DNA of 64,000 nt from Streptomyces anulatus. Its GTDB lineage: Bacteria; Actinomycetota; Actinomycetes; Streptomycetales; Streptomycetaceae. Every line of letters starts with the position of its first letter. Position 1 is the first letter of the stretch. The position numbers and the translations under genes are program-made. Under the pieces are notes generated by a model. The model did not search any database, was not told the DNA's origin, and worked only from the letters and a program-made list of their open reading frames with translations. Of this stretch, positions 51,574 to 59,353 are shown in pieces. The stretch is taken from NCBI RefSeq assembly GCF_000721175.1, contig NZ_JOEZ01000011.1:99381-163380 (forward strand), read 5' to 3'.

Positions 51574-51690
51574 TCACGGGCGCAGGCTGCGGGCGGGACA
51601 GATCGCGCTGGCGAGCCTGCACAGGTCGACGTGCAGCCGCGCGACGAGCAGCGTGCCCGGCGTCTTGTTGCTCACGTCATGGGGAACCAT
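51574..51690 (-). CDS. cysteine-responsive leader peptide (uORF)
   Basis: A 38-residue ORF too short for standard calling. It starts MVPHDVSNKTPGTLLVA, followed by RLHVDLCRLASAIC, then PARSLRP and TGA. The RLHVDLxRxASAxC block with two Cys codons is the signature of the putative leader peptides that precede sulfur/cysteine genes in streptomycetes. It is upstream and co-directional with cysO–cysM. Ribosome stalling at the Cys codons when cysteine is scarce would be the expected attenuation signal. The ribosome-binding site is modest (AGGGA, distant). Confidence 0.82.
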   Translation of the reverse strand: MVPHDVSNKTPGTLLVARLHVDLCRLASAICPARSLRP

Positions 51691-51759
51691 GCGGGCATCG
51701 TATCGATTCCCTGTGCGGAAACCCGAGTGTGATCCCACATGCTGGATGGTGGGCGACCG

Positions 51760-52557
51760 CTATGTGGACAGTGCGGGGCGGGCGGGTCTTTCCGGGAGGT
51801 AGACGACGGTGGGTGCGCCGGTCTTCGGATGGGTGCTGACCTCGGCGGCGACGCCGTACACCTCGCCCAGCAGCTCCGCCGTGAGGACCTCTTCCGGGGT
51901 GCCGGAGGCGACGACGCGGCCGTCCTTGAGGACGTAGAGCCGGTCGCAGTGGTACGCGGCGAGGTTGAGGTCGTGCAGGGCGAGGAGGTTGGTGGTGCCG
52001 AGGCCGCGGACCAGGGAGAGGACCTCCAGCTGGTAGCGGATGTCCAGGTGGTTGGTCGGTTCGTCCAGGACGACGAGCGAGGGCTGCTGGACCAGGGCGC
52101 GGGCGACCAGGGCGCGCTGGCGTTCGCCGCCGGAGAGGGAGGCGAAGGTACGGGGTCCGAGCGCGGCGATGCCGACCCGGGCGAGGGCGTCGGTGACCAG
52201 GGCGGTGTCGGCGGCGCTGTCGGCCTCCCAGAACCGCTTGTGCGGGGCGCGGCCCATCGCGACGACCTGGCCGACGGTGAGCTCGAATCCTGCGTGGCCG
52301 TCCTGCGGGACGGTGGCGATGCGCTGGGCACGGGCCTTCACGGGGAGGGTGGCGAGGTCGCAGCCGTCGAGGAGGACGCGGCCGTGGGTGGGGCGCAGGG
52401 TGCCGTAAACGCAGCGCAGGAGGGTGGTCTTGCCGCTGCCGTTGGGGCCGACGAGGCCGACGGTCTCGCCGTCGGCGGCGGTGAGGTCGACGGCGTCGAC
52501 GAGATGGCGGCCCTCGCCGATGCCGTACGAGAGGTCCTCGGTGCGCAGGGTGGTCAC
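51760..52557 (-). CDS. btuD: B12/corrinoid ABC importer ATPase (BtuD type)
   Basis: A 265-residue ABC ATPase of the FecE/BtuD group. It has Walker A GPNGSGKTT (37–45), signature FASLSGGERQRALVARALVQ, Walker B LVVLDEPTNHLD and LLALHDLNLAAYHCDRLYVL. GTG 52557 has GGGAG 7 nt upstream. It follows btuC by 31 bp and is the last gene of the importer operon, whose leader is a cobalamin riboswitch. Corrinoid import is therefore favoured over ferric siderophore, although the protein family alone does not separate the two. Confidence 0.88.
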   Translation of the reverse strand: MTTLRTEDLSYGIGEGRHLVDAVDLTAADGETVGLVGPNGSGKTTLLRCVYGTLRPTHGRVLLDGCDLATLPVKARAQRIATVPQDGHAGFELTVGQVVAMGRAPHKRFWEADSAADTALVTDALARVGIAALGPRTFASLSGGERQRALVARALVQQPSLVVLDEPTNHLDIRYQLEVLSLVRGLGTTNLLALHDLNLAAYHCDRLYVLKDGRVVASGTPEEVLTAELLGEVYGVAAEVSTHPKTGAPTVVYLPERPARPALST

Positions 52558-52588
52558 GGGCGGGCTCCCTCAGGAGAAGGTCCGGTCG

Positions 52589-53629
52589 TCATGCGGGGGC
52601 TCCTTCCGGGCGGCGCCGCAGCATCCAGAGGAAGAACGGGCCGCCGGTCAGCGCGGTGAGGACGCCGACCGGGATGTCCTGCGGGGCGGCGAGCGTCCGG
52701 GCGGCCAGGTCGGCGAGGACCAGGAACACCGCCCCGCCGAGCGCGACGACCGGCAGGAGCGCGCGGTGTGCGGCGCCGACGGCCATCCGGGCCATGTGCG
52801 GGACCATCAGGCCGACGAAGCCGATCGCCCCGCTGTACGCGACGAGCGCCCCGGTCATGAGGGAGGCGAGGACGAAGACGGCGGCCCGGAAGCGGGCGGT
52901 GTCGAGACCGAGGACGGTGGCGCCCTCCTCCCCCACCAGGAGCAGGTCGAGCGGCCGGGCCAGGGTGAGGAGGACGGCGGTGCCGATGACCAGGGTGACC
53001 GCGGGGAGGGCGAGCATGTCCCAGCGGGCCGCGCCGAGACCGCCGAGGGTCCAGTAGAGGACTTCCTGGAGGTGGTCGGCGCGGGCGGAGGTGACCAGGA
53101 TCAGGCTGGTGAGGGCGGAGAGGACGTAGGAGACGGCGACCCCGGCGAGGACGAGCCGGTTGGTGGTGAGACCGCCCCCGCCGCGCGCCAGGGTGTAGAC
53201 GAGCAGCAGCGAGAGCAGTGCGCCGGCGAACGCGGCGGCGGGGATCGTGACGGTGGTGGCGAGGGTGGCGCCGATGCCGAGGACGATCACGAGGACCGCG
53301 CCGGTGGAGGCCCCGGAGGAGACGCCGAGGAGGAACGGGTCGGCGAGCTGGTTGCGTACGAGGGCCTGGAGGACGGTGCCGATGACGGCGAGTCCGGCGC
53401 CGACGACGATGCCGAGCAGGACGCGGGGCAGCCGGACGTCCAGGACGATCGTGCGGAAGGGGCTCGCCTCCGCCCGCCCGGTCAGGATGTCGAGGACCTG
53501 ACCGGGCGGGATCCGGACGGAGCCGAGGGCGAGGGCGGCGACCACGGCGGCGGCGAGGAGCGCGGCGAGGACGCCGAGCACCAGGGTGTGGCGGAGCAGC
53601 CGCCGCGGTGCGGGGGTGCGGCAGCTCAC
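52589..53629 (-). CDS. btuC: B12/corrinoid ABC importer permease (BtuC type)
   Basis: A 346-residue FecCD-family permease with about ten helices, starting HTLVLGVLAALLAAAVVAAL. It has VLLGIVVGAGLAVIGTVLQA and NQLADPFLLGVSSGASTGAV, the EAA-like cytoplasmic motifs for the ATPase, and GFVGLMVPHMARMAVGAAHR. GTG 53629 overlaps the stop of btuF as GTGA. The C-terminus ends WMLRRRPEGAPA. It forms the channel of the importer in the membrane. Confidence 0.9.
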   Translation of the reverse strand: MSCRTPAPRRLLRHTLVLGVLAALLAAAVVAALALGSVRIPPGQVLDILTGRAEASPFRTIVLDVRLPRVLLGIVVGAGLAVIGTVLQALVRNQLADPFLLGVSSGASTGAVLVIVLGIGATLATTVTIPAAAFAGALLSLLLVYTLARGGGGLTTNRLVLAGVAVSYVLSALTSLILVTSARADHLQEVLYWTLGGLGAARWDMLALPAVTLVIGTAVLLTLARPLDLLLVGEEGATVLGLDTARFRAAVFVLASLMTGALVAYSGAIGFVGLMVPHMARMAVGAAHRALLPVVALGGAVFLVLADLAARTLAAPQDIPVGVLTALTGGPFFLWMLRRRPEGAPA

Positions 53630-54621
53630 GGGGTGGTGGCCGCCGGATGGAGCTGGGCCGCGAGCTTGTCGACGGCGGCGGGGACGCGGACGCCGAGGAC
53701 CGCGTCGGAGAGCGGCATGACCGCGAAGCGCTCGTTCTTGATGGCGGGGACGTCGGCGAGGGCCGGGTCGGTGAGGAGGCGCTTCTTCTTCTGTTCGACG
53801 GTGGTGGCGCCGTAGTCGTAGATCACGATGACTTCGGGCCTGCGGGCGACGACGTTCTCCCAGGAGGCGTCGCCGAAGGGCTTGTCGAGGTCGGCGAAGA
53901 CGTTGGTGCCGCCGGCCCGCTCGATCAGTTCGTTGCCGATGCCCTCGCCGCCCGCGGTGAAGGCGGTCTTGTCGCCGCTGTCGTAGACGAAGACGGAGAC
54001 GGGCTTCAGGCCGGCGAGCTTCTTCGCGGTGGCCGCGTTGTCGGCCTTGGCCTGCTTGATCCAGGCCTCGGCGCGGTCGGCGACGCCGAAGGTGCGGCCG
54101 ACCTCGCGGATCTCCTCGTAGAGGGTGTCCATGGGCTGGTCGCCCTCGGTGCAGCTCTCGGTGTTGAGGCGGGTCTCGATGCCGGACTTCCCGAACGTCT
54201 CGCGGCCGCGGCCGTCGCCCGCGGTGAAGGCGCTGCCGTAGCCGCCGTAGACGAAGTCGGGTTCGGCGGCGAGGATCTGCTCGTAGGAGGGGTACTCCTT
54301 GGCGATGACCGGGACGGAGGCGTAGTCCTTCGCGTACTTCGGCAGGACCTGGTCGTCGAGGTAGGCGGTGCCGACGAGGGACTTGGTCAGGCCCAGTTCC
54401 AGCATGATCTCGGTGACGTGCTGGTTCATGGTGACCACGCGCTTCGGCGGGGCCTGGTACGTGGTGGTGACACCGCAGTTGGTGACGGTGTACGGGAAGC
54501 CGTCGCTCTTCGCCGGGGTCCTGTCCCCGGCGGCGGCGTCGCCGTCCGGGGTGGAGCAGGCGGTGAGGGCGAGCGGGAGCAGCACGGCGGCGGCTACGAG
54601 CGCGGGGGTGCGCCGGGACAT
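53626..54621 (-). CDS. btuF: B12/corrinoid-binding lipoprotein (BtuF type)
   Basis: A 331-residue exported lipoprotein. The signal sequence ends in lipobox LALTACS. The mature chain has the class III solute-binding fold of BtuF/FepB (RVVTMNQHVTEIMLELGLTK, EQILAAEPDFVYGGYG, a long linking helix, WENVVARRPEVIVIYDY, ADVPAIKNERFAVMPLSD). GGAGAGG lies 7 nt before ATG 54621. The 5' leader is a cobalamin riboswitch, indicating corrinoid as ligand. It binds substrate outside the membrane and hands it to BtuC. Confidence 0.88.
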   Translation of the reverse strand: MSRRTPALVAAAVLLPLALTACSTPDGDAAAGDRTPAKSDGFPYTVTNCGVTTTYQAPPKRVVTMNQHVTEIMLELGLTKSLVGTAYLDDQVLPKYAKDYASVPVIAKEYPSYEQILAAEPDFVYGGYGSAFTAGDGRGRETFGKSGIETRLNTESCTEGDQPMDTLYEEIREVGRTFGVADRAEAWIKQAKADNAATAKKLAGLKPVSVFVYDSGDKTAFTAGGEGIGNELIERAGGTNVFADLDKPFGDASWENVVARRPEVIVIYDYGATTVEQKKKRLLTDPALADVPAIKNERFAVMPLSDAVLGVRVPAAVDKLAAQLHPAATTP

Positions 54622-54659
54622 GGCGGGGCCTCTCCGGGGGATTTCCGCGTCCCCTGGTC

Positions 54660-54830
54660 GATGCGAGAAGGCAGCGGGCCAGTTCCTGGCTTCCGGGTCG
54701 CCCTCCGGTACGGAGTGATCCGTACCGGAGGGCGACCCGGTCACAGTGGCGGGACCGTGCCGGATTCGCACCGGCTTCCTGGTTCCTGCTGCCCTGTGGT
54801 CGGGTCTGGGGTGCAGTGTGCCAGACCCGT
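54660..54830 (-). promoter_or_regulatory. cobalamin (AdoCbl) riboswitch
   Basis: Read on the minus strand, the leader of btuF contains AGCCGGTGCGAATCCGGC, then GGTCCCGCCACTGTGA (B12-box core), and finally AAGCCAGGAACTGGCC, the conserved elements in the correct order. Between them lies a perfect 22-bp stem (54693–54714 with 54719–54740, loop gtga), a large version of the optional stem. It ends about 35 nt before the start codon, so control of translation of the importer is most likely; cobalamin should repress. Confidence 0.93.
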
Positions 54831-54868
54831 GCGGCGGCTCCACAGGGCCCCGGAGGGGCCGGCAGGCC

Positions 54869-55291
54869 TCAGTACGCCTCGACGACCTGCACGTCTTCCT
54901 CGGTGATCTCGCCGTCCACGATGCGGTACGAGCGGAACTGGAAGGGGCCGGAGCCGTCGGTGTCGGCGGTGGAGACGAGGACGTAGTGGGCGCCGGGTTC
55001 GTTGGCGTACGTGACGTCGGTGCGGGAGGGGTAGGCCTCGGTCGCCGTGTGGGAGTGGTAGATGACCACGGGCTCCTCGTCGCGGTCGTCCATCTCGCGG
55101 TAGAGCTTGAGGAGGTCGCCGGAGTCGAACTCGTAGAACGTGGGCGAGCGGGCGGCGTTGAGCATCGGGATGAAGCGCTCGGGGCGGTCCGTCCCGGCCG
55201 GGCCCGCGACCACTCCGCACGCCTCGTCGGGGTGGTCGGCGCGGGAGTGGGCGACGATCTGGTCGTAGAGCGTCTGGGTGATGGTCAGCAT
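54869..55291 (-). CDS. mec: JAMM/Mpn+ metallopeptidase (Mec-type, CysO processing)
   Basis: A 140-residue zinc peptidase. The JAMM motif is complete: Glu23 in DEACGVVAG, and HSHTATEAYPSRTD, giving His79-x-His81-x7-Ser89-x2-Asp92. The mycobacterial orthologue Mec releases cysteine from CysO-cysteine. Here it may also trim the Met-Arg tail of CysO. The gene is separated from cysO–cysM by the BtuFCD operon, so the usual mec-cysO-cysM grouping is split by 3.4 kb. ATG 55291 has a poor ribosome-binding site. Confidence 0.92.
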   Translation of the reverse strand: MLTITQTLYDQIVAHSRADHPDEACGVVAGPAGTDRPERFIPMLNAARSPTFYEFDSGDLLKLYREMDDRDEEPVVIYHSHTATEAYPSRTDVTYANEPGAHYVLVSTADTDGSGPFQFRSYRIVDGEITEEDVQVVEAY

Positions 55292-55557
55292 GGCGCCAGG
55301 ATATGCACGGGGCTCCCGCGTACCGGTGGGTGGTACGCGGGGGCTCGCATGCTGGACGCCGTCGGCCTTCGGGGAGGCCGGGGGCGGTCCGGGAGGAGGA
55401 CGGCGTTCGGCCGGCCCGTGGCGGAAGCGGGCAAGGGGAGCCGACCGGCACGAAGGGGCCGAAGCACTTGGGGGATCGTCGTGCGGATCCGGGCGTCCGC
55501 TGAGCGAACGGATGACGTCCGCTCCGGCACGGCGGGAGACGACCCGCTCCTGTGCGG

Positions 55558-56169
55558 TTACGGCATCAGCGTCTCGACGAGCGTTTCCTGGAGTGCGCCG
55601 AGCCAGAGGTAGGCCATCACCATGGGCTTGCGTGGATCGGCGTCGGGGAGCCGGTAGAGCGAGCTCTCCTCGCCCTCGTCCTCGTCGGAGACCTCCAGCC
55701 GGGCGCCGATGGTCAGGCGCAGGTCGTTGAGGGAGCGGAGCCAGCTGCGGCACTCGTCGCCGGTGAGGGTGAGGACGGCGCCGCCGTCCCCGGCGGGCAC
55801 GAGCGCGTCCAGGGTGCGGACGACGGTGACGGCGTCGTCGCGCTTGCCGGAGCGCAGGTCGTTCTCGGTGAAGCGGCGGAACTCGGCGGACAGCTCGCGC
55901 AGCTCCTCCTCCGGCTTTCCGCCCTCGGCGGGCCCGTCGGGGCCGCCGTAGGCGTCGGGGAAGAGCCGGGCGAGCGCCGGGTCGGACGGCGGCTTGCTGG
56001 GGCCCTCCGCGAAGAGGGCGGCGAGCGGGTCCTCGCCGTCGACGGGCTCGTCGCCGGGGCCGATCAGTTCGAGCAGCTGCACGGCGAGGGAGCGCAGGAT
56101 GGAGATCTCGACCTCGTCGAGCGCGACGGCCGCGCCGCCGCCTGGGGTGGCCTCGAAGTGGCCGGCCAT
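55558..56169 (-). CDS. DUF2017 domain-containing protein
   Basis: A 203-residue acidic soluble protein of the actinobacterial DUF2017 family. It starts MAGHFEATPGGGAAVALDEV, followed by ISILRSLAVQLLELIGP, DPALARLFPDAYGG and RKPMVMAYLWLGALQETLVE. It regularly follows clpS in actinobacteria (here 70 bp downstream), suggesting a link with ClpS/ClpP-type N-end-rule proteolysis, not proven. GGAG lies 5 nt before ATG 56169. A 266-bp gene-free gap separates it from mec. Confidence 0.85.
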   Translation of the reverse strand: MAGHFEATPGGGAAVALDEVEISILRSLAVQLLELIGPGDEPVDGEDPLAALFAEGPSKPPSDPALARLFPDAYGGPDGPAEGGKPEEELRELSAEFRRFTENDLRSGKRDDAVTVVRTLDALVPAGDGGAVLTLTGDECRSWLRSLNDLRLTIGARLEVSDEDEGEESSLYRLPDADPRKPMVMAYLWLGALQETLVETLMP

Positions 56170-56239
56170 GGATTCTCCGATGGTGGATCGAACGGGGCAG
56201 GGGCGGTACGGCGGTGGGGGCGGCGGTGGCCGCGGGGTG

Positions 56240-56557
56240 CTAGTTGCGGTCCTGGGTGAGGGTGGCCCACAGCCCGTAGCCGTGCATGGCCTGGACGTCG
56301 CGTTCCATCTCCTCGCGGCTCCCGCTGGAGACGACGGCACGGCCCTTCTGGTGCACGTCCAGCATGAGCTTGTGGGCCTTGTCCTTCGGGTAGCCGAAGT
56401 AGGCCTGGAAGACGTAGGTCACGTAGCTCATGAGATTGACCGGGTCATTGTGGACGAGCGTCACCCACGGGACGTCGGGCTCGGGGACCGCGAAGGTCTC
56501 CTCGGCCGAATCGGGACGTTCGATCTCTACGGGGGTAGCAACGCTCACGTGTCCCAT
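56240..56557 (-). CDS. clpS: ATP-dependent Clp protease adaptor ClpS
   Basis: A 105-residue adaptor that delivers N-degron substrates to ClpAP/ClpCP. The core block [20 protein letters not shown] carries the N-degron-binding Asn-Asp. It continues with [20 protein letters not shown] and ends with [20 protein letters not shown]. The N-terminal 25 residues are the flexible arm. ATG 56557 is used; a GTG three codons later and an ATG at 56596 are alternatives. It is divergent from pncB with a 78-bp shared promoter region. Confidence 0.93.
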   Translation of the reverse strand: MGHVSVATPVEIERPDSAEETFAVPEPDVPWVTLVHNDPVNLMSYVTYVFQAYFGYPKDKAHKLMLDVHQKGRAVVSSGSREEMERDVQAMHGYGLWATLTQDRN

Positions 56558-56635
56558 GCTGCCACCCGGGCGGGCCCGGCGCACAAACGGACCCACATCT
56601 CGTCACTCTGACGAATAGGGGGTAGCATCCCAGCC

Positions 56636-57964
56636 ATGAACTCAGCGGACCTCGGGCGACGGGTCGGCGTTCCGTCGACCGCGCTCTTCACCGACCAGTA
56701 CGAGCTGACCATGGTGCAGGCGGCCCTCAGGGCCGGCACCGCCGACCGGCGCTCGGTCTTCGAGGCGTTCACCCGCCGGCTGCCCGAGGGGCGGCGCTAC
56801 GGAGTCGTCGCGGGCACCGGGCGGGTGCTGGACGCGGTGGAGAACTTCCACTTCGACGACGAGATGATCGGCTTCCTGAGGCAGCAGGACATCGTCGACG
56901 AGCCGACCCTCGAATGGCTGGCCGGCTACCGCTTCAGCGGCGACATCTGGGGCTATCCGGAGGGCGAGGTCTACTTCCCGGGCTCCCCGGTCCTGCGGGT
57001 GGAGGGGTCCTTCGCCGAGTGCGTGCTGCTGGAGACGGTGATCCTCTCCATCCTCAACCACGACTCCGCCATCGCCGCCGCCGCCTCGCGGATGTCGGCC
57101 GCCGCCGGGGACCGCCGGCTGATCGAGATGGGCGCGCGGCGCACCCACGAGCTGTCGGCCGTGGCCTCGGCGCGTGCGGCGTACGTCGGCGGCTTCGACG
57201 CCACCTCCGACCTGGCGGCGGGCTTCCGCTGGGCGATCCCGACCGTCGGTACGAGCGCGCACGCCTTCACCCTGCTGCACGACAGCGAGCGCGACGCGTT
57301 CCGGGCGCAGGTGGACTCGCTGGGCCGGGGCACGACGCTGCTGGTCGACACGTACGACGTGACCGAGGCGGTCCGGGCGGCCGTCGAGATCGCGGGGCCG
57401 GAGCTCGGCGCCGTACGGATCGACTCCGGGGACCTGCTCCTGGTCGCGCACCGGGTGCGGCAGCAGCTGGACGAGCTGGGGGCGACGGGCACGAAGATCG
57501 TGGTGACCTCCGACCTGGACGAGTACGCCATCGCCTCGCTGGCGGCCGCGCCGGTGGACGCGTACGGGGTCGGCACCCAGCTGGTCACCGGGAGCGGGCA
57601 CCCCACCTGCTCGATGGTCTACAAGCTGGTGGCCCGCGCCGCCTCGGCGGAGCCGGACGCTCCGCTGGTGCCGGTGGCCAAGAAGTCGCTCGGCGCGAAG
57701 TCGTCGAAGGGCGGTCGCAAGTGGGCCGTCCGCCGGACCGACGAGCACGGCGTCGCCGAGGCCGAGGTGATCGGCACCGGCCCCGTGCCCGCCGAGCCGG
57801 CCGGCCGGCCGCTGCTGGTGGAGCTGGTGCGGGGCGGCGAGGTCGTCGCACGGGAGCCTCTGGAGGCCGCCCGGGAGCGGCACGTGGCCGCGCGCGCCGG
57901 GCTGCCGATGTCGGCGGTCCAGCTGTCGCGGGGCGAGCCGGTGATCCCGACCGAGTATGCCTGA
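56636..57964 (+). CDS. pncB: nicotinate phosphoribosyltransferase
   Basis: A 442-residue enzyme making nicotinate mononucleotide from nicotinate and PRPP, with ATP hydrolysis, in NAD salvage. Typical segments are ALFTDQYELTMVQAALRAGT (start of the fold), FEAFTRRLPEGRRYGVVAGT, GARRTHELSAVASARAAYVG, GTSAHAFTLLHDSERDAFRA and VRIDSGDLLLVAHRVRQQLD (PRPP pocket). It is followed 212 bp later by pncA, co-directional, completing conversion of nicotinamide to nicotinate mononucleotide. Confidence 0.95.
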   Translation: MNSADLGRRVGVPSTALFTDQYELTMVQAALRAGTADRRSVFEAFTRRLPEGRRYGVVAGTGRVLDAVENFHFDDEMIGFLRQQDIVDEPTLEWLAGYRFSGDIWGYPEGEVYFPGSPVLRVEGSFAECVLLETVILSILNHDSAIAAAASRMSAAAGDRRLIEMGARRTHELSAVASARAAYVGGFDATSDLAAGFRWAIPTVGTSAHAFTLLHDSERDAFRAQVDSLGRGTTLLVDTYDVTEAVRAAVEIAGPELGAVRIDSGDLLLVAHRVRQQLDELGATGTKIVVTSDLDEYAIASLAAAPVDAYGVGTQLVTGSGHPTCSMVYKLVARAASAEPDAPLVPVAKKSLGAKSSKGGRKWAVRRTDEHGVAEAEVIGTGPVPAEPAGRPLLVELVRGGEVVAREPLEAARERHVAARAGLPMSAVQLSRGEPVIPTEYA

Positions 57965-58175
57965 GAGCGGCCCGGGGCGGCCTGCGGCGAGCCGCCCCGG
58001 TGTCCGGACCGGCCGGGTCCGCAACCGGGGGTTTGGCGGACGGGCTTGATTGTGACGGTCCAGTGCCTAGGCTCGGAGCCGCGGACACACCCGGGCACCC
58101 CCGGCATCCCCGTTCCGCTCCGGCCCCCGCCCCGCTCCATCCGCCCGCACCCTCCCCCACCGAAGGACACCCGCC

Positions 58176-58766
58176 ATGCACCGCGCATTGATCGTCGTGG
58201 ACGTTCAGAACGACTTCTGCGAGGGCGGCAGCCTCGCGGTGGCGGGCGGTGCCGATGTCGCCGCCGCCATCACCGACCTGATCGGCGACGCCCGGCCCGG
58301 CTACCGCCACGTGGTGGCCACCCGCGACCACCACATCGACCCGGGCGACCACTTCTCGCCCGACCCGGACTTCGAGCACTCCTGGCCGGCGCACTGCGTC
58401 GCCGGTACGGAGGGCGTCGGCTTCCACCCGAACTTCGCGCCCGCCGTCGCCTCCGGCGCGATCGACACGGTGTTCGACAAGGGGGCGCATTCGGCCGCGT
58501 ACAGCGGGTTCGAGGGCTCCGAGGAGAACGGCACCGGCCTCGCCCAGTGGCTGCGCGACCGCGAGGTCACCGAGGTCGACGTGGTCGGCATCGCCACCGA
58601 CCACTGCGTACGGGCCACCGCGCTGGACGCGGCCCGTGAGGGCTTCGTCACGCACGTCCTGCTCGACCTGACCGCGGGTGTGTCCGCGGCGACCACGGAG
58701 CGGGCCCTGGCGGAGCTGCGGGCGGCGGGCGTGAAGCTCTCCGGGACGCCGGTCGTCGCGTCGTAG
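58176..58766 (+). CDS. pncA: nicotinamidase
   Basis: A 196-residue cysteine hydrolase converting nicotinamide to nicotinate. Catalytic triad residues are Asp9 (VVDVQNDF), Lys102 (VFDKGAHS) and Cys144 (TDHCVRATA); metal ligands fit Asp51, His53, His59 and His73. In mycobacteria this enzyme also activates pyrazinamide. AAGGA lies 8 nt before the ATG. It functions with pncB upstream. Confidence 0.95.
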   Translation: MHRALIVVDVQNDFCEGGSLAVAGGADVAAAITDLIGDARPGYRHVVATRDHHIDPGDHFSPDPDFEHSWPAHCVAGTEGVGFHPNFAPAVASGAIDTVFDKGAHSAAYSGFEGSEENGTGLAQWLRDREVTEVDVVGIATDHCVRATALDAAREGFVTHVLLDLTAGVSAATTERALAELRAAGVKLSGTPVVAS

Positions 58767-58797
58767 CCCCCCTGCGCCCGGATCACGCCTCGCGGGC

Positions 58798-59229
58798 CTA
58801 CGCGGCCGGGCGGGCCGGTCCGGCGTGCCCGGAGGAGCCCAGCAAGGCCCTGATCGGGTGCCACAGCTCCTGGCTCGACTGGTGCGACCGGTGCGACTGG
58901 TGCGACCGGTGCGCGAGGCCCGACAGCCCGGACGGTTCCGCCTGCGGGGCTGCCCGCCACAGCAGACCGTCCGGATGGTGCAGCACCGCCGTGACCTCGT
59001 CCGGCGTGGGCGGCCGGTCGTTGCCGCGCAGGTAGACCGCCCGCAGCCCCAGGTTGCGCAGCCTGGTCAGGGCGCGCGCCCGGTTCGCCGCGTGCACCAG
59101 CACCCGTACCGGGGCCCCGGGCCCCGCTTCCGTACCGCCGCGGGTGCCTGTTCCGTGGGCCGGTCCGGTCAGGGTCAGGGCGACCACCACCGTGCCGTTC
59201 GGCAACCTGCAGAAACCTCCGCCTGCCAT
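58798..59229 (-). CDS. hypothetical protein with SHQ/SHR repeat
   Basis: A 143-residue basic soluble protein of unknown family. The middle RVLVHAANRARALTRLRNLG and LRAVYLRGNDRPPTPDEVTA looks folded. Then comes HRSHQSHRSHQSSQ, encoded by four imperfect 9-bp repeats (58879–58914), and a variable tail. GGGGGAG lies about 8 nt before ATG 59229. It is a streptomycete-type hypothetical gene between pncA (convergent) and the metalloprotease. Confidence 0.7.
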   Translation of the reverse strand: MAGGGFCRLPNGTVVVALTLTGPAHGTGTRGGTEAGPGAPVRVLVHAANRARALTRLRNLGLRAVYLRGNDRPPTPDEVTAVLHHPDGLLWRAAPQAEPSGLSGLAHRSHQSHRSHQSSQELWHPIRALLGSSGHAGPARPAA

Positions 59230-59353
59230 GCTCCGCGCTCCCCCGTGAGACGTCGTGTCAATAAGGATGTGAACAAGACGCACCTAAACACGATCGGCCG
59301 CCGCCCGCTAGGGGGCGACGGCCGATCATGGTTTGACCTGCGGATTTACTTGA

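Noticed and set aside
51760..54621. Ferric siderophore importer
   Set aside because: The protein families fit siderophore uptake, but the cobalamin riboswitch in the leader makes corrinoid import the better assignment.
54693..54740. Perfect 22-bp hairpin considered as a stand-alone terminator
   Set aside because: It lies between the B12-box and the AAGCCAGG element of the cobalamin riboswitch, so it is an internal stem of that RNA.
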